Positions 1 through 9,375 of a stretch of 64,000 nucleotides of DNA are shown here, piece after piece. Origin of the DNA: Pontibacillus yanchengensis (GTDB taxonomy: Bacteria; Bacillota; Bacilli; Bacillales; BH030062); NCBI RefSeq assembly GCF_009856295.1, contig NZ_WMEU01000004.1, positions 62,001 to 126,000 on the forward strand, given 5' to 3'. Under the pieces are notes generated by a model. The model made no database searches. It worked only from the letters and a program-made list of their open reading frames with translations, and was not told where the DNA came from. Position numbers and translations under genes: made by a program. Positions within the stretch are counted from its first letter, which is position 1. Each line of letters opens with the position of its first letter.

Positions 1-476
1 ATACAAAGAGTTTCACACTTCGGACGGGGTCTAGAACCTTTGATGCGGCAAGTTACTTACGCTCAAAAGGTGCAGATACCGTGCTTGTCCAGAAGTTCAT
101 GAAAGAAGATCTGGATGTCTATGTAAGGCGTAGTCGTCTCATAGAACGTGCTCAGGTGTATCGAGAAGGGATTGCCATTTCCAAAGCAGAATCTGGTGAA
201 ACATATGGGCCTGTTATCATTGCTCAAGCAGCAGATACACTGCTTACAATGAGCGGTATCGTCGCTTCTTTTGTTATTTCGGAACGCTCAGATGGTAGAA
301 TCGGTATTAGTGCACGTTCACTTGGTGATGTGAATGTCCAGGTAATCATGGAAAGCATGAATGGTGGTGGACATTTAACGAACGCCGCCACTCAATTATC
401 TGATTCATCTATAGAAGATGCAGGAGACCAACTAAAAGAAATTCTAGATGACTATTTAGAAGGGGGAACGGAATAA
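1..476 (+). CDS. gdpP: Cyclic-di-AMP phosphodiesterase GdpP, C-terminal part (cut by the window edge)
   Basis: The open frame runs in from base 3 without a start, so only the last ~157 residues are present. They match the DHH/DHHA1 end of GdpP (YybT), the membrane-bound enzyme that hydrolyses c-di-AMP to pApA. The substrate-binding glycine motif is visible as NGGGH near the C-terminus, preceded by the DHHA1 core ([15 protein letters not shown]). The PAS, degenerate GGDEF and DHH parts lie upstream of the window. The stop overlaps the rplI start as TAATG, so the two genes are translationally coupled, the usual Bacillus order. Identification rests on the domain motif and on gene order gdpP-rplI-dnaC. 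Confidence 0.93.
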   Translation, partial: TKSFTLRTGSRTFDAASYLRSKGADTVLVQKFMKEDLDVYVRRSRLIERAQVYREGIAISKAESGETYGPVIIAQAADTLLTMSGIVASFVISERSDGRIGISARSLGDVNVQVIMESMNGGGHLTNAATQLSDSSIEDAGDQLKEILDDYLEGGTE

Positions 477-922
477 TGAAGGTAATCTTTAATCAAGACG
501 TTAAAGGTAAAGGGAAAAAAGGTGAAGTGAAGGATGTTTCTGAAGGATATGCACGTAACTATCTACTAAAGCATAACCTTGCAGTTGAAGCTACAAAAGG
601 GAACTTAAAAGCGTTAGATGCGAAGAAAAAGAAAGAAGAAGAACGTGAGCAAGAAGAAGTAGACGAAGCAAAGCGTCTGAAAGAAACGTTAGCTAATATG
701 ACTGTTGAACTTCAAGCTAAATCAGGAGACAAAGGAAGTCTATTTGGCTCCATTACAAGTAAGCATATTGCAGATGAATTGAATAAGACCCACGGTATCA
801 AAATTGACAAACGTAAAATTGAGATGGATTCTCCTATTCGTACGCTTGGTTATACGAATGTTCCTGTTAAGCTTCACCAAGATGTTACAGGTACAATAAA
901 AGTCCATGTTTCAGAAAAATAA
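476..922 (+). CDS. rplI: 50S ribosomal protein L9
   Basis: A 148-residue protein of standard L9 length. The N-terminal rRNA-binding domain (residues 1-45) shows the glycine- and lysine-rich signature [25 protein letters not shown] in shortened form: [13 protein letters not shown] followed by GYARNYL. A long charged helix (about 45-75, rich in KKKEEE) connects to the C-terminal domain (about 80-148). It binds 23S rRNA near the base of the L1 stalk and helps maintain reading frame. The start overlaps the gdpP stop by one base. The next gene is dnaC after 38 nt, so gdpP-rplI-dnaC probably form one transcription unit. Confidence 0.97.
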   Translation: MKVIFNQDVKGKGKKGEVKDVSEGYARNYLLKHNLAVEATKGNLKALDAKKKKEEEREQEEVDEAKRLKETLANMTVELQAKSGDKGSLFGSITSKHIADELNKTHGIKIDKRKIEMDSPIRTLGYTNVPVKLHQDVTGTIKVHVSEK

Positions 923-960
923 TAGATCCATCCTCTGAATAGGAAAAGGAGGAAGCGCTC

Positions 961-2322
961 TTGAGCGACTTTATGAACGATCGAACACCGCCTCATAATA
1001 TTGAAGCCGAGCAGGCGGTGCTCGGTGCTATTTTTTTAGAACCTCAATCAATCGCTACAGCTACAGAAGTTCTAATGCCTGATGACTTCTATAGAGCAAG
1101 TCATCAACGGATTTACGAAGCTATGGTGAACTTATCAGAAAAAGGAGAACCTATTGATCTTGTAACGGTCACAACGGCACTTTCAAATATGAAAACGTTG
1201 GATGAGATTGGTGGAGTCTCTTATTTAAGTGATTTAGCGAACTCGGTTCCTACGGCTGCTAATATTGAATATTACACAAAGATCGTAGAAGAGAAGTCTA
1301 TACTAAGGCGTCTAATCAAAACAGCCACGAATATAGTGGCTAGCGGGTTTTCTGATGAGGGTGAAGTAGAAACTGTATTAAATGATGCTGAGAAATCGAT
1401 TTTAGAGGTAGCTCAACGTAAGGACTCTGGTCGTTTTAAAAACATTAAAGACGTTTTAATCGAAGTTTATGATAACATCGAACAATTACACCACCATGAC
1501 GAAGAGGTAACAGGTGTTCCGACAGGATTTAGGGATCTAGATGGTATGACGTCAGGATTCCAACGAAATGACCTTATTATCATTGCTGCCCGTCCTTCAG
1601 TGGGGAAAACGGCATTTGCGTTAAACATTGCTCAAAACGTAGCAACCCATACTGGTGAAAACGTAGCCATCTTCTCCTTGGAGATGGGAGCAGAGCAACT
1701 CGTCATGCGTATGCTTTGTGCTGAGGGTAATATTAATGCCCAAAGTCTTCGTACTGGGCATTTAGAAACAGAGGACTGGGGAAAGCTGACCATGGCAATG
1801 GGAAGCTTGTCTAATGCAGGAATCTTCATTGATGATACTCCAGGAATTAGAGTGAATGAGATTCGGTCTAAGTGTCGCAGACTGAAGCAAGAGCATGGTC
1901 TTGGAATGATATTAATCGACTATTTGCAACTCATTCAAGGTGATGGAAGCTCTAAAGAAAACAGACAACAAGAGGTTTCTGAGATTTCCAGAGCTTTAAA
2001 AGGACTAGCACGTGAACTAAGTGTTCCACTGATAGCTCTTTCTCAGCTATCTCGTGGTGTAGAAAGCCGTCAGGATAAGCGACCAATGATGTCAGATATC
2101 CGTGAATCTGGAAGTATCGAGCAGGACGCCGATATTGTAGGTTTCCTATATCGTGATGACTATTATGAGCAAGATTCAGAACGACAGAATATTATTGAAA
2201 TTATTCTGGCAAAACAACGTAACGGTCCAGTAGGGACAGTTGAGCTTGCCTTTGTAAAAGAGTACAACAAATTCGTGGACTTAGACCATCGCTATGATGA
2301 AAGTGATATTCCACCCGCTTAG
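961..2322 (+). CDS. dnaC: Replicative DNA helicase (DnaB family; DnaC in Bacillus nomenclature)
   Basis: A 453-residue hexameric 5'-3' replicative helicase that unwinds DNA at the fork. The N-terminal DnaB domain starts with the typical PPHNIEAEQAVLGAIF. The C-terminal RecA-like domain carries Walker A (RPSVGKTAFALN, about residue 209-220) and Walker B (MILIDYLQLI, about 315-324), followed by the SDIRESGSIEQDAD motif. Translation starts at TTG 961: a strong AAAGGAGGAAG ribosome binding site sits about 9 nt upstream and no ATG is better placed. It lies between rplI and purA, as in Bacillus subtilis, and is followed by a terminator. Confidence 0.97.
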   Translation: MSDFMNDRTPPHNIEAEQAVLGAIFLEPQSIATATEVLMPDDFYRASHQRIYEAMVNLSEKGEPIDLVTVTTALSNMKTLDEIGGVSYLSDLANSVPTAANIEYYTKIVEEKSILRRLIKTATNIVASGFSDEGEVETVLNDAEKSILEVAQRKDSGRFKNIKDVLIEVYDNIEQLHHHDEEVTGVPTGFRDLDGMTSGFQRNDLIIIAARPSVGKTAFALNIAQNVATHTGENVAIFSLEMGAEQLVMRMLCAEGNINAQSLRTGHLETEDWGKLTMAMGSLSNAGIFIDDTPGIRVNEIRSKCRRLKQEHGLGMILIDYLQLIQGDGSSKENRQQEVSEISRALKGLARELSVPLIALSQLSRGVESRQDKRPMMSDIRESGSIEQDADIVGFLYRDDYYEQDSERQNIIEIILAKQRNGPVGTVELAFVKEYNKFVDLDHRYDESDIPPA

Positions 2323-2343
2323 TAACAATATTATATTGTATGG

Positions 2344-2380
2344 AAGACTTGTTATACGGGATATAGCAGGTCTTTTTTTT
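2344..2380 (+). terminator. Rho-independent terminator after dnaC
   Basis: AGACTTG (2345-2351) can pair with CAGGTCT (2367-2373) with one G-T wobble, and is followed by eight T residues. It ends the gdpP-rplI-dnaC unit. Confidence 0.75.
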
Positions 2381-2414
2381 ATGAAAACGTGAATAATAGT
2401 TTTGGGAATGTTTT

Positions 2415-2460
2415 ATTATCGAACGATAAATGTTTGTTATTATTTATTGTTCGTGTTTCG
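2415..2460 (+). promoter_or_regulatory. Candidate PurR operator (two inverted PurBoxes) upstream of purA
   Basis: CGAAC at 2420-2424 and its inverse GTTCG at 2449-2453 lie in AT-rich surroundings and face each other. This is the layout of the Bacillus PurR control site: two inverted boxes with a central CCGAAC-type core. The spacing between 13-nt boxes is about 18 nt; the known arrangement is 16-17. The site lies just upstream of a candidate -35 at 2463. Purine repression of purA through PurR is established in Bacillus subtilis; here it is inferred from sequence. Confidence 0.6.
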
Positions 2461-2462
2461 CA

Positions 2463-2490
2463 TTGACTTTTTTTCCTCATCCTGATAAGC
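2463..2490 (+). promoter_or_regulatory. Candidate sigma-A promoter of purA
   Basis: TTGACT (2463-2468) is followed after 16 nt by GATAAG (2485-2490). The -10 is weak, but the position directly downstream of the PurR-like boxes and about 50 nt before the purA start fits. Confidence 0.45.
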
Positions 2491-2541
2491 TACAAATGTT
2501 GTCAACAAAATGTTAATGTTTCAAAGGCGGAGGTGCCATAT

Positions 2542-3831
2542 ATGTCTTCAGTAGTTGTGGTTGGAACGCAATGGGGAGATGAAGGAAAAGGTAAGATTAC
2601 AGATTTTTTATCACAACAGGCTAATGTCGTGGCTCGTTACCAGGGTGGAGACAATGCCGGTCATACAATCCAGTTCGAAGGAGAAACGTATAAACTACAT
2701 TTAATTCCTTCTGGGATTTTTTATGATGATAAGCAATGTGTGATGGGGAATGGGATGGTTATCAATCCCAAAGCACTTTTAAAAGAGCTTACCTACTTAC
2801 ATGATCGAAATATATCAACAGATAACTTGCGCATCAGTAACCGTGCTCAAGTCATCTTGCCATATCATATCAAATTAGATGAACTACAAGAGGCACAAAA
2901 AGGTGAACAAAAGATTGGAACAACAAAAAAGGGTATTGGCCCTGCTTATATGGATAAAGCAGCTCGTGTCGGCATTCGTATTGCTGATTTACTAGATGCT
3001 GATACGTTCCGTGAGAAATTACAACAGAATGTAGCAGAAAAAAATCTATATTTTAAACATATATATAATGATGAAGCAATGTCTGCTGATGAAATTTTCG
3101 AAGAATACTATCAATATGGTCAACAACTTGCAAAATATGTTTGTGATGCATCGAAAGTGTTAAATGACGCTATTGATGCTGATAAGCCTGTTTTATTTGA
3201 AGGAGCCCAGGGAGTAATGCTTGATATTGACCAGGGTACGTATCCTTTTGTAACATCTTCAAACCCAACGGCTGGAGGCGTAACAGTTGGTGCAGGTGTA
3301 GGACCAACAAAAATTCATCAGGTAATGGGTGTGTCTAAAGCCTACACGACCCGTGTGGGAGATGGCCCATTCCCTACTGAACTACATGGTGAGGTTGGAA
3401 ATCAAATACGTGAAGTAGGCCGTGAATATGGCACAACAACAGGTCGCCCGCGTCGGGTAGGTTGGTTTGATACGGTAGTTGTTCGACATGCACGCCGTGT
3501 TAGTGGCATCACAGCGTTATCCTTAAATTCAATTGATGTTCTAACAGGAATTGAAACACTAAAAATCTGTACGGCTTATATGTACAATGGTGAGGTTCTG
3601 GAAGAGTTTCCAGCTAATTTGAATGAGTTAGCACAATGTGAACCCGTTTATGAAGAAATGCCAGGGTGGACAGAGGATATTACAAACGTTCGTAAATTTG
3701 AGGATCTACCAGAGAATGCTCAACATTACGTGAAACGAGTATCTGAATTAACAGGAATTCCACTTGCAGTTTTTTCTGTTGGACCCGACCGATCCCAAAC
3801 CAATGTGATGATTGATATTTATCAATCCTAG
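2542..3831 (+). CDS. purA: Adenylosuccinate synthetase
   Basis: A 429-residue enzyme that joins IMP and aspartate with GTP to give adenylosuccinate, the first committed step to AMP. The N-terminus [18 protein letters not shown] contains the GTP-binding loop GDEGKGK (about residues 12-18), followed by [10 protein letters not shown] with the catalytic His. The C-terminal part shows [13 protein letters not shown] and [13 protein letters not shown] codon at 2533 is in frame but lies inside the ribosome binding site (AAAGGCGGAGGTG), so ATG 2542 is the start; this also gives the family length. It is monocistronic: promoter and PurR-like boxes upstream, terminator downstream. Confidence 0.97.
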   Translation: MSSVVVVGTQWGDEGKGKITDFLSQQANVVARYQGGDNAGHTIQFEGETYKLHLIPSGIFYDDKQCVMGNGMVINPKALLKELTYLHDRNISTDNLRISNRAQVILPYHIKLDELQEAQKGEQKIGTTKKGIGPAYMDKAARVGIRIADLLDADTFREKLQQNVAEKNLYFKHIYNDEAMSADEIFEEYYQYGQQLAKYVCDASKVLNDAIDADKPVLFEGAQGVMLDIDQGTYPFVTSSNPTAGGVTVGAGVGPTKIHQVMGVSKAYTTRVGDGPFPTELHGEVGNQIREVGREYGTTTGRPRRVGWFDTVVVRHARRVSGITALSLNSIDVLTGIETLKICTAYMYNGEVLEEFPANLNELAQCEPVYEEMPGWTEDITNVRKFEDLPENAQHYVKRVSELTGIPLAVFSVGPDRSQTNVMIDIYQS

Positions 3832-3850
3832 GACTTTATGAATAACAAGA

Positions 3851-3885
3851 GGACTACCGTGTTTAATCTTACATGGTAGTCTTTT
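3851..3885 (+). terminator. Rho-independent terminator after purA
   Basis: GACTACC (3852-3858) pairs with GGTAGTC (3875-3881) and is followed by a T run. Confidence 0.85.
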
Positions 3886-3906
3886 ACGTTATAAAACTTT
3901 TAGCTC

Positions 3907-4114
3907 TTACATGTCTAGCTTCAGCGCCTAGCAAACTTCCTCCTCTCCTTATGATAAGTAAATATCGAATCCCTACCGCTCCCCTTGTTTCATTTCGGCC
4001 TACAAGACCGTAGGTTGGTTCGATGTTGCTGCATGATGCAGTGGTTTTAATCAAACTTCCTATAAGCATAATTAGTATAGCTTATACATCGCTAGACGGA
4101 CGCCCTGATCTTTT
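3907..4114 (+). repeat. Dispersed structured repeat, copy A (core inverted)
   Basis: One of seven copies in the window of a ~200-nt intergenic element. The left flank reads forward (CTAGCTTCAGCGCCTAGC, then a CTTCCTCC...ATGATAAGT block and a TATCGAAT block). The core hairpin, built from GGTTCGAT/ATCGAACC arms and a small CCTAC/GTAGG side hairpin, reads in the reverse orientation compared with copies at 14,965, 20,411, 33,066 and 47,158. The right end (CGCTAGACGGACGCC) is degenerate. It lies between purA and the tRNA cluster. It has no coding potential of its own; open frames across it are accidental. Confidence 0.75.
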
Positions 4115-4229
4115 GTTCTAAAACTATTTTTGAAAAGAATAATTGTTTTTCTGAAAGAATCTATTGTAAAAAGTAATACAACATGCTAATATTATTATTG
4201 CTGTCACTTAATAGAACATTTTCTATTTT

Positions 4230-4301
4230 GGCCCGTTGGTCAAGTGGTTAAGACACTGCCCTTTCACGGCAGTAACACGGGTTCGAATCCCGTACGGGTC
4301 A
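4230..4301 (+). tRNA. tRNA-Glu (UUC)
   Basis: A 72-nt cloverleaf. Acceptor arms GGCCCGT (4230-4236) and ACGGGTC (4294-4300) pair. The anticodon loop reads CTTTCAC with anticodon TTC, and the T arm contains GGGTTCGAATCCC. CCA is not encoded. First of three tRNAs in one cluster. Confidence 0.96.
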
Positions 4302-4323
4302 CTTGTTCTCATACATAAACAAA

Positions 4324-4400
4324 GGTCCGGTAGTTCAGTTGGTTAGAATGCCTGCCTGTCACGCAGGAGGTCGCGGGTTCGAGTCCCGTCCGGACCGCCA
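4324..4400 (+). tRNA. tRNA-Asp (GUC)
   Basis: A 77-nt tRNA with encoded CCA. Acceptor GGTCCGG (4324-4330) pairs with CCGGACC (4390-4396). The anticodon loop CTGTCAC gives anticodon GTC, and the T arm has GGGTTCGAGTCCC. Confidence 0.97.
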
Positions 4401-4465
4401 TTTTTCAAGAAACGTTCGACAAGCTTCTTATTCTCAATAATCGGAAGCGGCATCACTATTATATT

Positions 4466-4538
<73 letters not shown>

Positions 4539-4543
4539 TCTCC

Positions 4544-4580
4544 AATAGGAGTCACCTTCATAGGTGATTCCTATTTTTTG
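4544..4580 (+). terminator. Rho-independent terminator of the tRNA cluster
   Basis: AATAGGAGTCACCT pairs with AGGTGATTCCTATT (one mismatch pair) across a four-base loop and is followed by six T residues. Confidence 0.9.
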
Positions 4581-5039
4581 TTTTATTGGAGTTAGTTCAA
4601 CTAGTTGCTATCTAGTTTGGATAGTAGATGTTTACAAAAGATTAAATTAAAAGTAAATCTTAACAAGGAAATTGCAAACAACCATGAAAAACAGAAATAT
4701 TTGTAGGAAATTAGTGTCAAATAAAGAGGAAAATAGTAGGTATATTGGCACCTAATGGGAAAAAATTGGCGTAATACAAATGTAACAATTTCGCCTATAA
4801 ACTGTAATGTATCGCTTGCATAAAATGAAAATTTACACTTAAAAAGAGAAAATACAATAGATTATTGGTTCTTTATTGGAAACAATAATACAAGTGTATT
4901 ACATCGTATCTAAACCTATTTATTTTGATAACAAGATTGTGATAGATTATCTAAGTGACAATAAATTACCAAAATCGTTTTATATAGATAGAGAGAAAAA
5001 TAAACGTTATAAGGGTAAAAATGGTAGGAGGATATTAGG
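4581..5039. other. AT-rich intergenic region before the M23 endopeptidase gene
   Basis: About 460 nt without a gene. I looked for a c-di-AMP (ydaO/yuaA) riboswitch, common before cell-wall hydrolase genes, and for WalR direct repeats of the form TGTWAH-N5-TGTWAH. I found neither. TGTAAC and TGTAAT occur near 4,790 and 4,806 but with the wrong spacing. A long AT-rich leader precedes the AGGAGG ribosome binding site at 5026-5031. Confidence 0.5.
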
Positions 5040-6503
5040 ATGTGGATGAAGAAACAGAAAAGTCCAGACACATCAGCTGATACCAGAAAACCCACTCAAA
5101 GCTCCCTTTGGAAAAAGGTAGTATTGACGACTTTATTGGGAATGGGAATTACTATGGGCTCCGTGTACGCCCAAAATTTTGAAAGTCAAATCCCTACTGT
5201 GTATCATGTTTATGTCGATGGAGAGCATATCGGAACTGTAGATGATCAAAAGCTAGTTAAATCCTATATTAATGAACAGGTACAAAAAGCTGAAGGAAAG
5301 TATGAAGACTTGGACCTAACAATTGGAGAAGACGTTTCCTATGTACCTGAAAAAATGTTTAGACCATCGTTTGATAATAATGGTGTTATGAGCTCATTGG
5401 ATGATGAACTATCCATAATGGTTGATGCTACTAAATTGGAAGTTGATGGCGAGGCTGTTGGATATACCGAAAATCAACAAGAGGCTGAGGAAGCAATCAA
5501 GAAGTTAAAAGCTAAATATGTACCTGAAAGCATTCTTAAAAAGCTAGAAGATCCTACATATCTAAAAGAAAAGGATTTGAAAAATGGGGATTCTACTATA
5601 TTAGACGTAAAGCTTTCAGGCAAGGTTTCATATTCTAGTCAAAAAGTTAAGCCGACAAAAGTCCTAACCACAGATGAACTTGTAGATTTACTACGAAAAG
5701 GAACAAAACAAGATAAGATCCATACTGTGGAAAAGGGAGAAGTGCTAAGTGAAATAGCAAGTGACTACAATTTATCTACCCAAGATATTTTAGAATTAAA
5801 CGATAATTTAAGTGAAAATGATGTCGTAAGTGTAGGGCAAGAAATAAATGTCACAGATTATCAATCTTACCTTGATGTTATCGTTGTAGAGGAACAGAAA
5901 GAAGAGAGTACAATAGAGTTCGAAACAGAAGTGAAAGAATCAGATGATATGTATAAAGGCGAACAAAACGTAAAGCAAGAAGGTCATGATGGAACGAAAG
6001 AAACCCAATATAAGATTACCAAAAAAAATGGTGAAGTTGTTCGTGAAGAAGTGTTAAGTGAGACGGTTACGAAAGAATCTCAAAAGAAAATCATTATCAA
6101 AGGTACGAAAGTAATTCCATCTCGTGGAACTGGAAATTTTGTCTGGCCTACGGTTGGTGGAGTCATCACTAGTAAACAAGGATGGAGATGGGGATCTCAT
6201 CACAAAGGTATTGATATTGCAGGTGTGAGTGATCGTACCATAAAAGCATCTGATAATGGTGAAGTCGTTGAAGCTGGTAGAGATGGTGGGTATGGGAATA
6301 AAGTGGTCATCAATCACAATAATGGCTATAAAACCATTTATGCTCATATGTCTTCTATTAAAGTAAACGTGGGTCAAACCGTTCGGAAAGGCCAAGCTAT
6401 CGGTGTAATGGGTTCTACAGGACATTCAACAGGAACTCACTTACATTTTGAAGTGTACAAAAATGGAAGTTTACAAAATCCATTAACATACGTAGGTAAA
6501 TAA
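5040..6503 (+). CDS. Secreted cell-wall endopeptidase with LysM, G5 and M23 domains
   Basis: A 487-residue exported peptidoglycan hydrolase. A basic N-terminus and one hydrophobic segment (about 25-45) form a signal or anchor. After an uncharacterised region with two similar blocks (about 50-215) come a LysM (about 224-272, VEKGEVLSEIASDYNLSTQD), a G5-type domain (about 275-355) and a C-terminal M23 zinc peptidase (about 365-487). The M23 zinc ligands are visible in HHKGIDIA and HLHFEV, as in lysostaphin-type enzymes that cut peptide cross-links. AGGAGG lies 8 nt before the ATG. It sits just upstream of the WalRK operon, which controls autolysins in Bacillus, so a link is likely but no WalR box was found. 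It has its own terminator. Confidence 0.88.
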   Translation: MWMKKQKSPDTSADTRKPTQSSLWKKVVLTTLLGMGITMGSVYAQNFESQIPTVYHVYVDGEHIGTVDDQKLVKSYINEQVQKAEGKYEDLDLTIGEDVSYVPEKMFRPSFDNNGVMSSLDDELSIMVDATKLEVDGEAVGYTENQQEAEEAIKKLKAKYVPESILKKLEDPTYLKEKDLKNGDSTILDVKLSGKVSYSSQKVKPTKVLTTDELVDLLRKGTKQDKIHTVEKGEVLSEIASDYNLSTQDILELNDNLSENDVVSVGQEINVTDYQSYLDVIVVEEQKEESTIEFETEVKESDDMYKGEQNVKQEGHDGTKETQYKITKKNGEVVREEVLSETVTKESQKKIIIKGTKVIPSRGTGNFVWPTVGGVITSKQGWRWGSHHKGIDIAGVSDRTIKASDNGEVVEAGRDGGYGNKVVINHNNGYKTIYAHMSSIKVNVGQTVRKGQAIGVMGSTGHSTGTHLHFEVYKNGSLQNPLTYVGK

Positions 6504-6507
6504 TAGA

Positions 6508-6537
6508 AGTCTCTAGCAACTGCTAGAGGCTTTTTCT
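6508..6537 (+). terminator. Rho-independent terminator after the M23 endopeptidase
   Basis: CTCTAGCA and TGCTAGAG (6511-6528) form a near-perfect hairpin followed by TTTTT. Confidence 0.88.
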
Positions 6538-6585
6538 TTATAAGTAAAGAAGCATAAATATAAGGTTTGCTTAGCTCTAATGGAG

Positions 6586-6620
6586 GTGAACAAGGCACTC
6601 TGGGTGCTTGCGCCTTTCTT
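6586..6620 (+). repeat. Possible end fragment of the dispersed repeat
   Basis: GGCACTCTGGGTGCTTGCGCCTTT resembles the right end of the ~200-nt repeat (GGGCGCTTGCGCTTTT). No core or left flank is recognisable, so this is either a remnant or chance. The rest of 6,541-6,814 is AT-rich and probably carries the walR promoter; one weak candidate is TTTCTA (6661) with TAGAAT (6683). Confidence 0.3.
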
Positions 6621-6814
6621 TATACCTAAAGTTATCTATTACTAGGTGGTTAGTAATATTTTTCTAATGAATGCAGCTATAGTAGAATAGAGTAGGTAAG
6701 CGAATAGTGATAGGTAGGAAAAAGACATTTATCGTAAAATACGTTAGAATAGAGTATTAGTAATATGGTTTCCGCATTACAATGAAAAAGTCCTTAATAG
6801 AGAGAGGGATCTTA

Positions 6815-7519
6815 ATGAATTTTAAAATTTTAGTCGTAGATGATGAAAAACCTATAGCAGATATATTAAAATTTAACTTGGAAAAAGAAGGATATCAAGT
6901 TGTTTGTGCCTATGATGGAGATGAAGCAATCGAGCTTGCTTATCAGGAGCAACCAGATCTTATCCTTCTAGACATTATGCTTCCGAATAAGGATGGCATG
7001 GAAGTATGCCGTGAAATTCGTAAAAACCACAATATGCCGATAATTATGCTGACCGCTAAAGATTCAGAAATTGATAAGGTGCTAGGTTTGGAACTTGGGG
7101 CAGATGATTATGTCACCAAACCGTTTAATAACCGTGAGCTTATCGCTCGAGTGAAAGCAAATTTGAGAAGGCATCAAAATGAGCCTGAAGACCAATCAAA
7201 AGCTAGTAATGATATCAGGATTGGAAAGCTTGTCATCCATCCAGATGCTTACACCGTAACAAGAGACGGTGAGCAGATTGAACTAACACACCGTGAGTTT
7301 GAATTGCTTCATTATTTAGCAAGAAGTATTGGACAGGTTATGACAAGGGAACATCTTTTAGAAACCGTATGGGGATATGATTACTACGGAGATGTACGTA
7401 CCGTGGACGTTACGGTTAGAAGACTTCGTGAAAAAATTGAGGAGAACCCAAGTACGCCGATGTGGATTGTTACAAGAAGAGGAGTCGGCTATTATTTAAG
7501 GAATCCTGAACAGGAGTAA
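6815..7519 (+). CDS. walR: Essential response regulator WalR (YycF)
   Basis: A 234-residue OmpR/PhoB-type regulator of cell-wall metabolism. The receiver domain (1-120) has the acidic pair D9-D10, phosphoacceptor D53 (LLDIMLPN) and K102-type lysine in DYVTKPF. The winged-helix DNA-binding domain (about 130-234) ends with [16 protein letters not shown]. An in-frame ATG at 6782 would add 11 residues, but [11 protein letters not shown] aligns with the family start and AGAGGG lies before ATG 6815. First gene of walRKHIJ-htrA. WalR switches autolysin and wall-modifying genes on or off according to lipid II and wall tension sensed by WalK. Confidence 0.97.
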   Translation: MNFKILVVDDEKPIADILKFNLEKEGYQVVCAYDGDEAIELAYQEQPDLILLDIMLPNKDGMEVCREIRKNHNMPIIMLTAKDSEIDKVLGLELGADDYVTKPFNNRELIARVKANLRRHQNEPEDQSKASNDIRIGKLVIHPDAYTVTRDGEQIELTHREFELLHYLARSIGQVMTREHLLETVWGYDYYGDVRTVDVTVRRLREKIEENPSTPMWIVTRRGVGYYLRNPEQE

Positions 7520-7524
7520 TTTTT

Positions 7525-9375
7525 ATGAAGAAGGTTGGATTCTTTCAGTCCATACGTTTAAAACTTATTATTACGATAATCTTATTGCTCCTGTTTCCCA
7601 TTCAGATCATAGGAGCTTATTTTTCTCAGCAGCTTGAAGAACAGTTGTTTAGTAATTTCAAAGAATCGATTGTGAAAAACACTCAGTATTTAAACTATCA
7701 ACTGGAGCAGGCTTTTGCTAAGGAACGAAAAGAAGACGGTCCTACGCTACAAGAGGATATTCAATCGATTTTATCAGAGTTAAATTTTCCTGAGGAAATT
7801 ACAGAGCTACAAGTCATCAATAATAAAAGTCGTGTAATCGGGACGAATAATCCTCTAGACCAGAGTATAGTAGGAAAACGATCAACACAGGCACGTGTGA
7901 ATCGAACGTTGTTGATCGGTCGTGCAGACGAAAATGTTGTGTTTAACAAAGACACAGGCGACCGTACGCTTGTAATGACGTTTCCAATCTTCCAACAAAA
8001 CAATCTAGAGCAAAAAGAAAACATAGTCGGAGTCATCTATCTAGAAGCTACTCTTGAGGGAGTGTATGAACAGCTTCAAGATATCAACCAAATTTTTGCG
8101 AATGGAACGTTCCTGGGAATATCCATTTCAGCTTTATTAGGTATCGTGATAGCGAGAACAATCACAAAGCCAATTACTGAAATGAGAAAGCAAGCTAAAA
8201 TAATGGGGACTGGTGACTTCTCTCAAAAAGTTAATGTCTATGGCAGAGACGAGATTGGTCAATTAGCCATGTCTTTTAACGAACTGAATGACAAATTAAA
8301 GCTTTCTCAAGCCACAACAGAAGGGGAGCGGCGTAAGTTAAGCTCCGTTCTCGCCAACATGACAGAAGGTGTTATCGCTACTGATCATCGTGGGACAATT
8401 ATTCTTATGAATGAGCCGGCATCTCGCCTAATAGGAAAGAGCTTTGAAAAAGTACAAGGTCAATCCTTATTAGATGTGCTACACATCCATGATCGCTTAG
8501 ACGATATCTCTGAAATTCAGGATACAGGGTCTATCATTATTGACTTTAGTGAAGGCGATCAACAATTGCTGTTAAAAGCTAGCTTTTCGATGGTTCAATA
8601 TGAAAACGAAGAAATGAATGGTTTTATTACTGTATTAAGTGACGTAACAGAACAAGAAAAACTGGAACGTGAACGACGCGAATTTGTTGCTAACGTTTCT
8701 CACGAATTAAGAACACCTTTAACTACCATGAGAAGTTATTTAGAAGCACTCACAGATGGCGCGTGGGAAGATAAAGAGATTGCCCCACGTTTCTTAGATG
8801 TAACGCAGAACGAAACAGAAAGAATGATTCGTTTAGTGAATGATTTATTACAGTTATCTAAAATGGATAACAAGGATTACCGCCTGAATAAGGAACAAGT
8901 TTATTTTAATAAGTTTTTTAAACATATTATTGATCGATTTGAATTCAATAAAGAAGACCATATTCAGTTTGTAAGAAACTTGCCAGATGAAGATGTTTGG
9001 GTATGGGCAGATAAAGATAAGATGACACAAGTAATGGATAATATCATCTCAAATGCCATTAAATATTCGCCAGAGGGTGGCACCATTACGTTTACGGCCG
9101 AGGTAAAACCCACTCAGCAAAAGCTTTATATCAAGATCTCGGATGAAGGTATGGGGATTCCGAAAGAAAACACCGAAAAAATCTTTGAGCGCTTCTATCG
9201 GGTAGATAAGGCTCGTTCCAGAAAATTAGGAGGGACAGGCTTAGGATTAGCGATTTCCAGGGAAATGATTGAAGCACATGAAGGGAATATTTGGGCAGAA
9301 AGTAAAGAAGGAGAAGGCACGACCATTCTGTTCACATTACCGCTCATGAATGACCAGCGGAGGGATGACGAATGA
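7525..9375 (+). CDS. walK: Sensor histidine kinase WalK (YycG)
   Basis: A 616-residue membrane kinase of full family length. TM1 (about 12-30), an extracellular sensor loop (about 31-188), TM2 (about 190-212), HAMP (about 211-263, TKPITEMRKQAK), PAS (about 265-370) and HisKA with phosphoacceptor H393 in FVANVSHELRTPL. The HATPase domain (about 495-612) shows the N box NIISNAIKYSPEGG and the G boxes GMGIPKENTEKIFERFYR and GTGLGLAISREM. It begins 5 nt after walR and overlaps walH by 4 nt (ATGA). It phosphorylates WalR; WalH and WalI restrain it in the membrane. Confidence 0.97.
   Translation: MKKVGFFQSIRLKLIITIILLLLFPIQIIGAYFSQQLEEQLFSNFKESIVKNTQYLNYQLEQAFAKERKEDGPTLQEDIQSILSELNFPEEITELQVINNKSRVIGTNNPLDQSIVGKRSTQARVNRTLLIGRADENVVFNKDTGDRTLVMTFPIFQQNNLEQKENIVGVIYLEATLEGVYEQLQDINQIFANGTFLGISISALLGIVIARTITKPITEMRKQAKIMGTGDFSQKVNVYGRDEIGQLAMSFNELNDKLKLSQATTEGERRKLSSVLANMTEGVIATDHRGTIILMNEPASRLIGKSFEKVQGQSLLDVLHIHDRLDDISEIQDTGSIIIDFSEGDQQLLLKASFSMVQYENEEMNGFITVLSDVTEQEKLERERREFVANVSHELRTPLTTMRSYLEALTDGAWEDKEIAPRFLDVTQNETERMIRLVNDLLQLSKMDNKDYRLNKEQVYFNKFFKHIIDRFEFNKEDHIQFVRNLPDEDVWVWADKDKMTQVMDNIISNAIKYSPEGGTITFTAEVKPTQQKLYIKISDEGMGIPKENTEKIFERFYRVDKARSRKLGGTGLGLAISREMIEAHEGNIWAESKEGEGTTILFTLPLMNDQRRDDE

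Noticed and set aside
2533..2541. GTG 2533 as start of purA
   Set aside because: The codon lies inside the ribosome binding site and would add three residues not found in the family; ATG 2542 fits.
4581..5039. c-di-AMP riboswitch before the M23 endopeptidase
   Set aside because: The conserved motif blocks of that riboswitch are not present.
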